Assembly: GCF_000230695.2 (NCBI RefSeq)
Contig: NC_020541.1
Coordinates: 4,154,001-4,218,000 of the forward strand
Origin: Rhodanobacter denitrificans
GTDB taxonomy: Bacteria > Pseudomonadota > Gammaproteobacteria > Xanthomonadales > Rhodanobacteraceae
Reading direction: 5' to 3'
DNA: 64,000 bases
Shown: in pieces, positions 43,191 through 51,811 of the stretch
Layout: each line of letters starts with the position of its first letter
Position numbering within the stretch: position 1 is the first letter of the stretch
Notes under the pieces: generated by a model
What the model was told of the DNA's origin: nothing
The model's input: only the letters and a program-made list of their open reading frames with translations
The model's database searches: none
Program-made: the position numbers and the translations under genes

Positions 43191-44024
43191 CTAGAACTTC
43201 CCGGCGCGGAAGTCGGCGATCGCCTGGTGGATCTGCTCGGGCGTGTTCATCACGAACGGCCCGTAGCGCGCCACGGTTTCATTCAGCGGCCGGCCGGCGA
43301 CCACCAGCAGGCGCGATGACTGGTCGCCGCCGACCAGTTGCAGCTGGCTGCCTTCGGACAGCACGCCCAGCTCGCTGCGACGCAACTGCTCGCCGCCGAC
43401 CAGGGCCGATTCGCCTTCGAACACGTAGGCGAAGCCGTGATGGCCGGTCGGCAGCTCCAGCGTGAATTGCGCGCCCGCTTGCAGGGCCACGTCCAGATAG
43501 ATCGGCGCGGTGACGATGCCCTCGACCGGGCCGGTGGCGCCGGCCAGCTCGCCGGCGATCACCTTCACTTCGACGCCGTCGGCCGGACGCACGACCGGAA
43601 TGCGCTCCGGGCCAATGTCCTGGTAGCGCGGCGCGGTCATCTTGTCCTTCGCCGGCAGGTTCACCCATAACTGGAAGCCCCACATCAGACCGTTCTCCTG
43701 CTGCGGCATCTCCGAGTGCAGGATGCCGCGGCCGGCGGTCATCCACTGCACGCTGCCGGCCACCAGGTCGCCGCGGTTGCCGTGGTTGTCGCCGTGCTGC
43801 ATGTGGCCGGCCAGCATGTAGGTGACCGTCTCGAAGCCGCGATGCGGGTGCTCGGGGAAGCCGGCGATGTAGTCGTCGGCGCTGTCGGAGTGGAACTCGT
43901 CCAGCAGTAGGAACGGGTCGAGCATGTCCAGCGCGGGCTGGCCGATGATGCGCTTGAGCTTCACGCCAGCGCCGTCGGACGTGTCCATGCCGCGGAAGCG
44001 GCGGGTGATGTGGCGATCGCTCAT
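43191..44024 (-). CDS. Pirin family protein
   Basis: A bicupin protein of 277 residues. The N-terminal pirin domain has DPFLLLDEF at about 37-45 and FPEHPHRGFETVTYMLAG at about 54-71, with metal-binding His. GDLVAGSVQWMTAGRGILHSE at about 83-103 completes the site. The C-terminal pirin domain has LELPTGHHGFAYVFEGES. Bacterial pirins of this type include quercetinases and stress regulators. The start MSDRHITRR at 44024 follows GGAG by eight bases; the frame is open upstream. Confidence 0.93.
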   Translation of the reverse strand: MSDRHITRRFRGMDTSDGAGVKLKRIIGQPALDMLDPFLLLDEFHSDSADDYIAGFPEHPHRGFETVTYMLAGHMQHGDNHGNRGDLVAGSVQWMTAGRGILHSEMPQQENGLMWGFQLWVNLPAKDKMTAPRYQDIGPERIPVVRPADGVEVKVIAGELAGATGPVEGIVTAPIYLDVALQAGAQFTLELPTGHHGFAYVFEGESALVGGEQLRRSELGVLSEGSQLQLVGGDQSSRLLVVAGRPLNETVARYGPFVMNTPEQIHQAIADFRAGKF

Positions 44025-44127
44025 GGGGTGCTCCGGCTGGGAAGACATGCCCGCCAAGATGGTCCTGTTCGCGCTCCAATCCAAGCGGCGTCACCGGAAC
44101 GGATCGTTCCGGTGGCGCGACACCGGC

Positions 44128-44874
44128 TCAGTCGAGCCAGCGAAAGGCCCGGCGCAACTCGGCCATGGCGTGGTCCGGAAACCAGCGCCCGTGCGCCAGC
44201 ACCACGCGCTGCGGCCGCCACGCCAGCATCCGTGCCAGGCAAGCGCGCGCCTGGCGTTTGCGGCCCAGAAAGGTCAGGCGCATGTCCGATGGCGCCTTGC
44301 CATCGGGATCCAGTACGCCACCCAGCCGGGCCAGCCAGCGCATCGGGCCGTGCAGCCTGGCGAGTTCAAAATTCTCGATCAGGTCGGTGAGGATCAGCGT
44401 ACCGCTGGCGCCATGCAGGAACACGAACTCCTGCATGACGCGACTGCCGCGGAAGCGCAGCTGCTCGATGCTGCCGGCCCAGTCTGGTGGCGGCGCATCG
44501 TCCAGATCGGCGTCGAAATGCACCTCGATCCGCTGGCTGGCAGCGCGCTGGCGCACCCCGGGCGAAGCCCACGCCGTGGCGTGCGGATAGCGCCGCTTCC
44601 ACGCGGCGATGTGGGCGTAATGAAGCAGGTTGGGCGACACCAGGTGGTGCACCGGGCCGAGCGCATCGATCGCCTCGAACAGGTCCGCGTCGGGCGCGAT
44701 CGGCGAGTGGCACCACAGCCCGCCGTCAGGCAACCGCACCACCGTCATGCGGGTAGGGAACGGCATGCGCAGGCCCAGCGCCGCCATCGCCACCACCGGA
44801 CCGTCGACGATCCAGATGCCGGCGGCGACCGGCTTCAACGTGTTGAGCGGGGTATACAAGCCGAGTTCCGTCAC
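44128..44874 (-). CDS. DUF4336 domain protein (metallo-beta-lactamase-fold-like)
   Basis: A protein of 248 residues that fits the DUF4336 pattern: [21 protein letters not shown] at the start, then [23 protein letters not shown], and [24 protein letters not shown] at about 92-115. The family resembles metal-dependent hydrolases of the beta-lactamase fold, with parts of the metal site changed. Function unknown. The GTG at 44874 is used because no ATG precedes the conserved start. A REP-like repeat lies just upstream. Confidence 0.8.
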   Translation of the reverse strand: MTELGLYTPLNTLKPVAAGIWIVDGPVVAMAALGLRMPFPTRMTVVRLPDGGLWCHSPIAPDADLFEAIDALGPVHHLVSPNLLHYAHIAAWKRRYPHATAWASPGVRQRAASQRIEVHFDADLDDAPPPDWAGSIEQLRFRGSRVMQEFVFLHGASGTLILTDLIENFELARLHGPMRWLARLGGVLDPDGKAPSDMRLTFLGRKRQARACLARMLAWRPQRVVLAHGRWFPDHAMAELRRAFRWLD

Positions 44875-44893
44875 GAATGACCTCGCGGGTGCT

Positions 44894-44917
44894 GCAGGAG
44901 CCCGCTTGCGGGCGATG
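44894..44917. repeat. REP-like palindrome
   Basis: GCAGGAGCCCGCTTGCGGGCGATG has a CCCGC/GCGGG stem, placed between the DUF4336 and UPF0149 genes. It is related to the palindromes at 19287 and 46930. Confidence 0.55.
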
Positions 44918-44951
44918 GTTTGCTCCGGTTCCCGAATCCGATTCCCGGCCC

Positions 44952-45629
44952 TCAATGCACCCAGTGGCCGCTGCGCTGGCGCGGCGGCGAACTGTCGTCG
45001 TCGTCGGCTGGACGCTGCTGCAGCACCATCGCCTCGACTTCCGCCTCGGTGGCGGGCTTGGCCTGCCAATACTGGTTCACCGCGCCGAGCACGGCCGGCA
45101 CCTGGGCCAGGCATTCGTCGTATTCGTCGTCGCTGAGCTTCTCGAACTCGGCGTCGGCGCTGAGGATGCCTTCGTCCACCGCCAGCGCCATCACCGGGCC
45201 GAGCAGTTCCATCAGCTGCGGATCCTCGGCCAGCCGGCTCTCCCACAGCCCGGCGCGCAGGTCGATGCCGCGGCTGAAACCTTCGCACCAGCCGGCGGCG
45301 GACAGCATCGGGCCGCCCTCCAGCTCGACCTCGCCGAGGATCGGCTCGTAGGCGTCGACCTCGAGCTCGGCGACGATCGAATCGTTGAGCTTGGCCAGCA
45401 GTGCCAGCACCCGGTTGCCTTCGTCCTCGTCGGTGAACGGCTCGTGCAGCACCTCGGGCAGCCACTCGTCCGGCAGCACCAGCAGCGGGCCGACTGCCAG
45501 CGCCGAGAGCAGGCCGTGCACGCCATCCAGCAGCAGGTCGCCTTCGCCGGTGTGCGCGCGCAGGTAGCGGTCCAGTTCATCCAGCTCGTTGTCGTCCAGC
45601 GAGCTGGGCCATTCGCTTTTTGCAGTCAT
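44952..45629 (-). CDS. UPF0149 / YecA family protein
   Basis: An acidic, helical protein of 225 residues with the UPF0149 pattern: [30 protein letters not shown] at about 19-48 and [24 protein letters not shown] at about 105-128. The C-terminal tail [17 protein letters not shown] lacks the SEC-C zinc motif of longer YecA proteins. The role is unknown. Its start overlaps the stop of xthA, so the two genes are probably translated together. Confidence 0.85.
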   Translation of the reverse strand: MTAKSEWPSSLDDNELDELDRYLRAHTGEGDLLLDGVHGLLSALAVGPLLVLPDEWLPEVLHEPFTDEDEGNRVLALLAKLNDSIVAELEVDAYEPILGEVELEGGPMLSAAGWCEGFSRGIDLRAGLWESRLAEDPQLMELLGPVMALAVDEGILSADAEFEKLSDDEYDECLAQVPAVLGAVNQYWQAKPATEAEVEAMVLQQRPADDDDSSPPRQRSGHWVH

Positions 45630-46438
45630 GTCGTTCGGAGATCCAGGTCCAGCGTCACCGGCGTGTGGTCCGAAGGTCGCTCCCAGCGGCGCGGCTCACG
45701 GTCGATCGCCGCCGCGGTGGCGGCGGATTTCAGGGCATCGCCGATCAGGATCAGATCGATGCGCAGACCCATGTTGCGGCGGAACGCGGCCTGCCGGTAA
45801 TCCCACCAGCTGTAGTGCCCGGGCTCCGCCTGGAACAGCCGGAAGCTGTCGTGCAGGCCGAGGTCGGTGATCGCCTTCAGCGCGGCGCGCTCCGGCGGCG
45901 AGCACAGGATGTCCGCGCCCCAGGCCACCGGGTCGTAGACGTCGCGGTCGTCCGGGCAGATGTTGAAGTCTCCCAGCACGACCAGGTTCGGGTGGCGTTC
46001 CAGCTCATGCGCCAGGAACTCGCGCACCTTGGCCAGCCAGTCCAGCTTGTACGCGTACTTCTCGTCGCCGACCGCCTTGCCGTTGACTACATAGAGATTC
46101 ACCACGCGCAGCGTCTGCCGCGGACCCGAGGCGGGGTCGCCGACGCTGGCGGCGAGGATCCGTCGCTGCGGATCATGCAGGCCGGGAATGTCGGTGACCA
46201 CCTCGCCAAAGTCGTCATGGACGCCGTCGCGGGCCAGGATCGCCACCCCGTTGTAGGTCTTCTGGCCCGAATACACCGCCCGATAGCCCGCCGCCGCCAG
46301 CTCGTCCACCGGAAACTTCGCGTCCTCCAGCTTGGTTTCCTGCAGCGCCACCACGTCCGGCCGCGTGTCGGCCAGCCACTGGGTCAGCTGCGGCAGGCGC
46401 ACCTTCAGCGAGTTGACGTTCCACGAGGCGATCTTCAT
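45626..46438 (-). CDS. xthA: Exodeoxyribonuclease III / AP endonuclease
   Basis: It cleaves DNA at abasic sites and trims 3' ends in base excision repair. The product has 270 residues. KIASWNVNSLKVRLPQL is at about 2-18 and LQETKLED at about 36-43 holds the metal-binding Glu. NLYVVNG and LGDFNICPDDRDVYDP carry the catalytic Asp and Asn. RIDLILIGD and SDHTPV, with the general-base His, are at the end. The start at 46438 gives the usual family N-terminus. Confidence 0.95.
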   Translation of the reverse strand: MKIASWNVNSLKVRLPQLTQWLADTRPDVVALQETKLEDAKFPVDELAAAGYRAVYSGQKTYNGVAILARDGVHDDFGEVVTDIPGLHDPQRRILAASVGDPASGPRQTLRVVNLYVVNGKAVGDEKYAYKLDWLAKVREFLAHELERHPNLVVLGDFNICPDDRDVYDPVAWGADILCSPPERAALKAITDLGLHDSFRLFQAEPGHYSWWDYRQAAFRRNMGLRIDLILIGDALKSAATAAAIDREPRRWERPSDHTPVTLDLDLRTT

Positions 46439-46660
46439 GGCGCCATTGTACGGGATGCGCCGCTGGCCCCCGCGGCGCGGGCAGGTTTGACCGGGCGGCG
46501 AGCCAAGATGAACGGAGGCGGTGAAAAACCCCCCGGAACGCTTGTTCCAGTGTATGCTGTCCGAGCAAGAATCCGAGGAAACTCCTATTTTTGCTTCTTT
46601 TGCGGCCCGTGCCTTGCGCACCCGGACGCAAACACTTCCATGCTTCAAAGGTAAAGTTAC

Positions 46661-46870
46661 ATGTCGGATCGTCAGAGCGGTACAGTCAAGTGGTTCAACG
46701 ACGCCAAGGGTTTTGGCTTCATCACCCCGGAAAGCGGTGATGACCTGTTCGTGCATTTCCGCGCGATCCAGGGCACGGGCTTCAAGTCCCTGCAGGAAGG
46801 TCAGCGCGTCACGTTCATCGTCACCAAGGGCCAGAAAGGCCTGCAGGCTGAGGAAGTCCAGGCGGTCTGA
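46661..46870 (+). CDS. Cold-shock domain protein (CspA family)
   Basis: A single-stranded nucleic-acid-binding protein of 69 residues. [18 protein letters not shown] is at about 7-24 with RNP1 (KGFGFI), and DDLFVHF at about 27-33 contains RNP2. It is a complete Csp. About 220 bp separate it from the divergent xthA, leaving room for a long leader. A TATGCT hexamer near 46553 is a possible -10 box, which would give a leader of about 100 bases as in cold-shock mRNAs. A strong terminator follows. Confidence 0.96.
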   Translation: MSDRQSGTVKWFNDAKGFGFITPESGDDLFVHFRAIQGTGFKSLQEGQRVTFIVTKGQKGLQAEEVQAV

Positions 46871-46894
46871 AGTCCCACGGACTCCAAACCCCTG

Positions 46895-46924
46895 AAAAAA
46901 AGCCCGCTTCGGCGGGTTTTTTTT
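46895..46924 (+). terminator. Rho-independent terminator after the csp gene
   Basis: The stem AGCCCGC-TTCG-GCGGGTT is preceded by a run of A and followed by eight T. It works in both directions and lies between the convergent csp and prlC genes. Confidence 0.93.
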
Positions 46925-46929
46925 GCTTC

Positions 46930-46953
46930 ACAGGAGCCCGCTGACGGGCTCCC
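46930..46953. repeat. REP-like palindrome
   Basis: ACAGGAGCCCGCTGACGGGCTCCCGT is a near-perfect hairpin (GGAGCCCG/CGGGCTCC) between the csp terminator and the prlC stop codon. Confidence 0.55.
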
Positions 46954-46975
46954 GTGGACGGGCCGGCGATGGTGT

Positions 46976-49033
46976 TCAGGCCAGCCCGTGGCTGCGCAGC
47001 AACGCCTCCGGTTCCGGCTTGCGGCCGCGGAAGGCGACGAAACTTTCCAGCGCCGGGCGGCTGGCGCCGACGGCAAGAAACTCGCGGCGGAAGCGCTCGC
47101 CGGTGGCGCGGTCGATCACGCTGCCACCTTCTGCCGCGCGCTGCTCGAACGCACCGAACGCGTCGGCACTGAGCAGTTCGGCCCACAGGTAGCTGTAGTA
47201 ACCGGCCGCGTAGCCGCCGGCGAAGATGTGGCTGAAGCCGTGCGGGAAGCGCTGCCACGCTGGCGGGTGCAGCACCGCGACCTGCTTGCGCACGTCTTCC
47301 AGCACGGCCAGCGCGCGCGCACCCTGCGCCGGGTCGTACTCCAGGTGCAGCAGGAAATCGAACAGCGCGAATTCCAGCTGGCGCACCAGGAACAGGCCGG
47401 CGTGGAAGTGCCGCGCCGCCAGCATGCGTTCGAACAGTTCGTCGGGCAGCCGTTCGCCGGTCTGCCAGTGCCGGGCGAACAGGTCCAGCGCCTCGCGGTT
47501 CCAGCCGAAGTTCTCCATGAATTGGCTGGGCAGCTCCACCGCATCCCATTCCACGCCGTCGATGCCGCCGATCGAGGGCAGCGCAATCTCGGTGAGCAGG
47601 TGGTGCAGGCCGTGGCCGAATTCGTGGAACAGGGTCAGCACGTCGTCATGGGTGAGCAGGGCCGGCTTGCCCTCGGTGGGCGGCGCGAAGTTGCAGGTGA
47701 GGAACGCCACCGGCAGCTGCATGTGCTCACCATCGTCGAAGCGGGCACGGCAGACGTCCATCCATGCGCCGCCGCGCTTGCCGTTGCGTGCGTAGAGATC
47801 CACGTAGACACCGGCGAACACGCGGCCGGCGGCGTCGCGCACGTCGTAGTAGCGCACCCCGGGATGCCACACGTCGACGCCCTCGCGCACGGCGAGGGTG
47901 ATGCCGTAGAGTTTTTCGGCGAGGCCGAACAGGCCGTCGATCACCGCCGGCAGCGGGAAGTACGGCTTCAGCTGTTCCTCGTCCAGCGCGTAGTCGCGCT
48001 GGCGCAGCTTCTCCGCGGCGTAGCCGACGTCCCACGATTCGAGGTTGTCGAGTTTCAGCTCGGTGCTGGCGAACTCGCGCAGCCGCGCCAGCTCGCGCTG
48101 CGCCACCGGCTTCGCGCGTACGGCCAGGTCGTGCAGGAATTCCAGCACCTCGGTCGGCGAGGCGGCCATCTTGGTCGCCAGCGACTCCTCCGCCGCATTG
48201 GCGAAGCCGAGCAGCTGCGCCGCCTCGTGCCGCAGCGCCATGATCCGCTCGATGCGCGCGCCGTTGTCGAACTTGCCCGCGTCCGGCCCCTGGTCGGAGG
48301 CGCGCGTCTGGTAGGCCCAGTACACCCGCTCGCGCAGGCCGCGGTTGTCGGCATAGGTCAGCACGGCCTGCACGCTGGGCTGCTTCAGGGTGACCAGATA
48401 GCCGTCCAGCTGCTGGTCCTCCGCGTATTGGCGCAGCACCGCGCGGCCGGACTCGGGCACGCCGGCAAGGTCGCGCTCGTCGGTGACGTGTTCGTGCCAC
48501 GCCTCGCTGGCATCCAGCACGGCATTGGAGAATTCGGTGGAAAGGCGGCTCAGCTCGACCCCGATCGCGCGGAAGCGCGAACGCGCCGGCTCCTCCAGCG
48601 CCACGCCGGACAAGCGGAAATCGCGCAGCGCATGTTCGACCAGCGCGCGCTCGGGCCGCGGCAGCGCGGCGAAATCCGCCGCCGCGGCCAGCGCCTGCAC
48701 CGCGGCGTACAGCTCGCGGTTCTGGCCCAGCTCGATCGCGTGCTCGGTGAGCTTCTCCTCGGCCGGCCCGTAGACCTTGCGCAAGGCTTCGCTGTCGGCC
48801 ACCGCATGCAGGTGCGACACCGGCGCCCAGGCCCGCGCCAAGCGCTGCTCCAGCCGCTCCTGGGTCAGCATCACGTGGCCGAAATCGCGCGGCGCGCCGG
48901 GCGCGACCAGCGCGTCGATGCCGGCGCGATAGTCGGCCAGGAGGGCGTCGATCGCCGGCTCGACGTGTTCGGGAAGGATCTGCGCGAACGCCGGCAGCGT
49001 GTCGTCGGCCAGCAGCGGGTTGGGGTGACTCAT
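46976..49033 (-). CDS. prlC: Oligopeptidase A (M3 family metallopeptidase)
   Basis: A cytoplasmic zinc peptidase of 685 residues that degrades oligopeptides such as cleaved signal peptides. NPLLADDTLPAFAQILPEHVEPAI opens the protein. The zinc motif LFHEFGHGLHHLL is at about residue 468, with the downstream Glu in SIGGIDGVEWDAVELPSQFMENF. DPAQGARALAVLEDVRKQVAVL and HIFAGGYAAGYYSYLW are typical of the family. Length is normal. It converges on csp. Confidence 0.96.
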   Translation of the reverse strand: MSHPNPLLADDTLPAFAQILPEHVEPAIDALLADYRAGIDALVAPGAPRDFGHVMLTQERLEQRLARAWAPVSHLHAVADSEALRKVYGPAEEKLTEHAIELGQNRELYAAVQALAAAADFAALPRPERALVEHALRDFRLSGVALEEPARSRFRAIGVELSRLSTEFSNAVLDASEAWHEHVTDERDLAGVPESGRAVLRQYAEDQQLDGYLVTLKQPSVQAVLTYADNRGLRERVYWAYQTRASDQGPDAGKFDNGARIERIMALRHEAAQLLGFANAAEESLATKMAASPTEVLEFLHDLAVRAKPVAQRELARLREFASTELKLDNLESWDVGYAAEKLRQRDYALDEEQLKPYFPLPAVIDGLFGLAEKLYGITLAVREGVDVWHPGVRYYDVRDAAGRVFAGVYVDLYARNGKRGGAWMDVCRARFDDGEHMQLPVAFLTCNFAPPTEGKPALLTHDDVLTLFHEFGHGLHHLLTEIALPSIGGIDGVEWDAVELPSQFMENFGWNREALDLFARHWQTGERLPDELFERMLAARHFHAGLFLVRQLEFALFDFLLHLEYDPAQGARALAVLEDVRKQVAVLHPPAWQRFPHGFSHIFAGGYAAGYYSYLWAELLSADAFGAFEQRAAEGGSVIDRATGERFRREFLAVGASRPALESFVAFRGRKPEPEALLRSHGLA

Positions 49034-49120
49034 GGACGCTCCTTTGCGAAGCCGCCAGCGTGGCGACCCCGCCGGCCGAAATCAAGCGCGGCGGCGTGAC
49101 GGCGCCGCTAGAATGCCCGG

Positions 49121-49654
49121 ATGAATCCCCTGCGCAGCTTCAAGGGCATCGCGCCCCGCCTCGGCCAGCGCGTCTACCTCGACCCCGCCGCCAGCGTGAT
49201 CGGCGACGTGGCGCTCGGCGACGACGTCTCGATCTGGCCCGGCGCGGTGCTGCGCGGCGACGTCAACCATATCCGTGTCGGTGCGAAGACCAGCATCCAG
49301 GACGGCGCGATCGTGCACGTCGCCCACGCCGGCCCATACGGCCCGGGCTACCCGTGCCTGATCGGCGAGGGCGTCACCGTCGGCCATGCCGCGGTGGTGC
49401 ATGCCTGCACGATCGGCGACTACTGCCTGATCGGCATGCACGCCAGCGTGCTGGATGGCGCGGTGGTGATGAAGCACGGCTTCGTCGGCGCCGGCGCGCT
49501 GGTGCCGCCGGGCAAGATGGTCGGCGAGCGCGAGCTGTGGCTGGGCAACCCGGCAAAGTTCGTGCGCCTGCTCAGCGACCGCCAGATCGAGCAGCTGCAC
49601 TATTCCGCCGATCACTACGTGCGCCTGAAGGACGCCTACCTGGCGTCCGCCTGA
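49121..49654 (+). CDS. Gamma-carbonic anhydrase family protein
   Basis: A left-handed beta-helix protein of 177 residues with hexapeptide repeats. VIGDVALGDDVSIWPGAVLRGDVNHIRVGAKTSIQD is at about 26-61. The metal ligands are in DGAIVHV (His66) and VGHAAVVHACTIG (two His at about 88-94). It is closest to the YrdA/CaiE branch, many members of which bind zinc but whose anhydrase activity varies. It is divergent from prlC. Confidence 0.92.
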   Translation: MNPLRSFKGIAPRLGQRVYLDPAASVIGDVALGDDVSIWPGAVLRGDVNHIRVGAKTSIQDGAIVHVAHAGPYGPGYPCLIGEGVTVGHAAVVHACTIGDYCLIGMHASVLDGAVVMKHGFVGAGALVPPGKMVGERELWLGNPAKFVRLLSDRQIEQLHYSADHYVRLKDAYLASA

Positions 49655-49661
49655 GGCGGTG

Positions 49662-50213
49662 TCACAGCGCCGCGCCGCGCGCGGCGTTCGCCTGGCGGAT
49701 ACGCTCGGCTTCCGCCTCGTGCTGCCGCGCCTCGATGTTGCGCGCGGCGGAAAGTTTGCCGCCGAGCAGGGCGAGGGTGAAGTTGTCGCGGTCGAACTCG
49801 CGCAGCAGGTCGATCTCGCGGCGCGCTTCGTCCAGCCCCTTCTGGTTGATGGTGCGCTCGATCTCCTCCGAGGCTCGCGGGAACGATTCGCGCAGGGCCT
49901 CGTTGGCGGTCTTGTTGTCCGGCTCCAGCTGCAGCACGCTGAGGTAGAACTCGAAGGCATTGCTGCCGGCCGGCGCGACCAGCCGCCCGTCGTGCATCGC
50001 GTCGCGGGCCAGGCCGAGCAGGATCGCGCTGCCGCTTTGCGCGTCGTCGCCTGGCGCCCCTGCCGCACCCGCCGCGGCGGGTGCGGCCACATTCAACGTG
50101 GCGTTCGTCGTCGCCCGGGTGTACCAGAAGACGCCGCCGACGCCGGCCAGCAGGAGCAGACAGACAAGCGTGATCGCGTATCGGTGCGATACGACGGGAA
50201 GAAAACGGGGCAT
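49662..50213 (-). CDS. Membrane-anchored hypothetical protein
   Basis: A protein of 183 residues with one N-terminal membrane helix (YAITLVCLLLLAGVGGVFWY at about 12-31), an Ala-rich linker, and then a helical, probably TPR-like part: NAFEFYLSVLQLEPDNKTANEALRE, then RTINQKGLDEARREIDLL. The C-terminus is rich in charged residues (EARQHEAEAERIRQA), as in a coiled coil. It resembles the linker part of TonB-like proteins but has no TonB C-terminal domain. The function is unknown. Confidence 0.65.
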   Translation of the reverse strand: MPRFLPVVSHRYAITLVCLLLLAGVGGVFWYTRATTNATLNVAAPAAAGAAGAPGDDAQSGSAILLGLARDAMHDGRLVAPAGSNAFEFYLSVLQLEPDNKTANEALRESFPRASEEIERTINQKGLDEARREIDLLREFDRDNFTLALLGGKLSAARNIEARQHEAEAERIRQANAARGAAL

Positions 50214-50325
50214 GACACCTGCTGCGCAAACCGGTCCCGCACGCTGGAGCCCGCGTCATCGACACGCTCCCGGCGGATGCCGCCATCATCGCCGGGCCAT
50301 GTTTCAGCCGCGTGGCGGCACCGCC

Positions 50326-50592
50326 TCAGCGCGCGGCCGTAGCCGCTTCCAGCTGCGCCAGCCAGGCCAGCGCATGGGCGCGATCCGCGCCGCACATCGC
50401 CGGCTCTGCACCCAGGCGGCGGCAAACCGCGGGCCGCTCGGGGCGACCGAAGATCGCGCAGCGGTGGTCGTCGGTGAGCTGCACGCAGCGCACGCCGGCC
50501 GGCTTGCCATCGGGCATGCCGGGGATCGGCGAACTGATCGAGGGGGCGATGCAGCAGGCGCCGCAGCCGGCACGACAAGCCAGCGCGTTCAC
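50326..50592 (-). CDS. YkgJ-like cysteine cluster protein
   Basis: A small protein of 88 residues with the pattern [23 protein letters not shown] at about 4-26 and later RCVQL...[19 protein letters not shown]. The eight conserved Cys are thought to bind zinc or iron. The GTG start (50592) overlaps the aroE stop (GTGA), which suggests translational coupling. The function of the family is unknown. Confidence 0.85.
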   Translation of the reverse strand: MNALACRAGCGACCIAPSISSPIPGMPDGKPAGVRCVQLTDDHRCAIFGRPERPAVCRRLGAEPAMCGADRAHALAWLAQLEAATAAR

Positions 50593-51419
50593 GCGGACTG
50601 CCGGCGCAGCGCCTGGTACACCGGCTCGGTATCCGGGCGCCGGCCATGCCACAGCGCGAACGCATCGGCCGCGGTTTCCACCAGCATGCCGAGGCCGTCG
50701 AACGCGTAACGTGCGCCGGCCGTCGTCGCCCAGCTCAGGAAGCTGCTGGCGGCGGTGCCATAGGAAAGGTCGTAGCACAGCGCGCGCGCGCCGACCAGCG
50801 AGGGCGGCAACTGCAGCGACACGCCCAGCACGCCGGCCGAGGTGGCGTTGACGATCAGGTCGTAGCTGCCGATGCCGGCCAGGTCGGACCAGTAGCGGGT
50901 GTGCGCACGCGCCGGCTCGCCGATCGCGTCGGCCAGCGCGTCGGCCGACGTGGCGGTGCGGCTGACGATGGTCAACGTCGCCACGCCGGCGTCCAGCAGG
51001 TTCCACGCCACGCCGTGCGCGGCACCGCCGGCGCCCAGCAGCAGCGCGGTGTGGCCGCGCAGATCCAGCCCGTGGCGCTCGGTGAGGTCGCGCACCAGGC
51101 CGTCGCCATCGGTGTTGTGCGCGGCCAGCCGGCCGGCGACCAGCGCGGTCAGCACGTTCGCGCTGCCGGCGCGGGTGGCCGCCACGCTGCGTTCGTCCGC
51201 CAGCGCGAAGGCGGCGGCCTTGTGCGGCAGGGTGACGTTGGCGCCGCGGCCGCCGTCGGCGAAGAAGCGTCGCACCGCCGCGGCAAACCCGGCCGGTTCC
51301 ACGTCGATCGCACGGTACGTCAGCTCGATCTCGAACTGTCGCGCGAAGGCCTGGTGGATGGTCGGCGACAGGCTGTGCGCGATCGGATGGCCGAACACGG
51401 CGAACTGGGCGACTGGCAT
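50589..51419 (-). CDS. aroE: Shikimate dehydrogenase (NADP+)
   Basis: It reduces 3-dehydroshikimate in aromatic amino-acid synthesis. The product has 276 residues. [17 protein letters not shown] is at about 8-24 with the substrate-binding Ser residues. [13 protein letters not shown] at about 58-70 holds the catalytic Lys. The NADP loop [13 protein letters not shown] is at about 127-139, and the NRT-like SRTATS follows. [17 protein letters not shown] is near the C-terminus. The start at 51419 fits the family N-terminus; the frame runs on upstream without meaning. Confidence 0.95.
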   Translation of the reverse strand: MPVAQFAVFGHPIAHSLSPTIHQAFARQFEIELTYRAIDVEPAGFAAAVRRFFADGGRGANVTLPHKAAAFALADERSVAATRAGSANVLTALVAGRLAAHNTDGDGLVRDLTERHGLDLRGHTALLLGAGGAAHGVAWNLLDAGVATLTIVSRTATSADALADAIGEPARAHTRYWSDLAGIGSYDLIVNATSAGVLGVSLQLPPSLVGARALCYDLSYGTAASSFLSWATTAGARYAFDGLGMLVETAADAFALWHGRRPDTEPVYQALRRQSA

Positions 51420-51532
51420 GAAGATCCCCGAGGAAGGTCCGGCCACCATTCTACAAGGCGGATTTTCTGCACGTCGCAGCCGGTGAGATGGGGGCGCGGC
51501 ACCTTGCGGCCACCTTCCGGTGGAAAACTCCC

Positions 51533-51790
51533 ATGCGCCCGCAAGTCCTGCCTTCGCCGCACCACCAGCGCCTGCTCGGCGCCGCCGCACTGTGGCTGCT
51601 CGGTGGCGGCACGTTGCTGCTGAGCACGCTGGTGCCGGCGCACACCATGCTGCTCGGCTGGACGCCGGCGTTCTGGCTGCTGGGGGCACCGCTGGTCGTG
51701 CTGCTGGCGCTGGAACCCTCCTGGCCGCGGCAGCTGCTGGCGCTGTGCCGGCCACGCCGGCGCACGGTCCGCGGCGCAGCCTGGCACTGA
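51533..51790 (+). CDS. Small two-helix membrane protein
   Basis: A protein of 85 residues with two hydrophobic segments (LGAAALWLLGGGTLLLSTLV, then LLGWTPAFWLLGAPLVVLLAL) and a basic C-terminus. No family is recognised. The ATG at 51533 is used, although the frame extends back to 51488. It is divergent from aroE and convergent with the RimK-like gene. Confidence 0.6.
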   Translation: MRPQVLPSPHHQRLLGAAALWLLGGGTLLLSTLVPAHTMLLGWTPAFWLLGAPLVVLLALEPSWPRQLLALCRPRRRTVRGAAWH

Positions 51791-51811
51791 GGCGGCCGGG
51801 AAACCGCTCCG

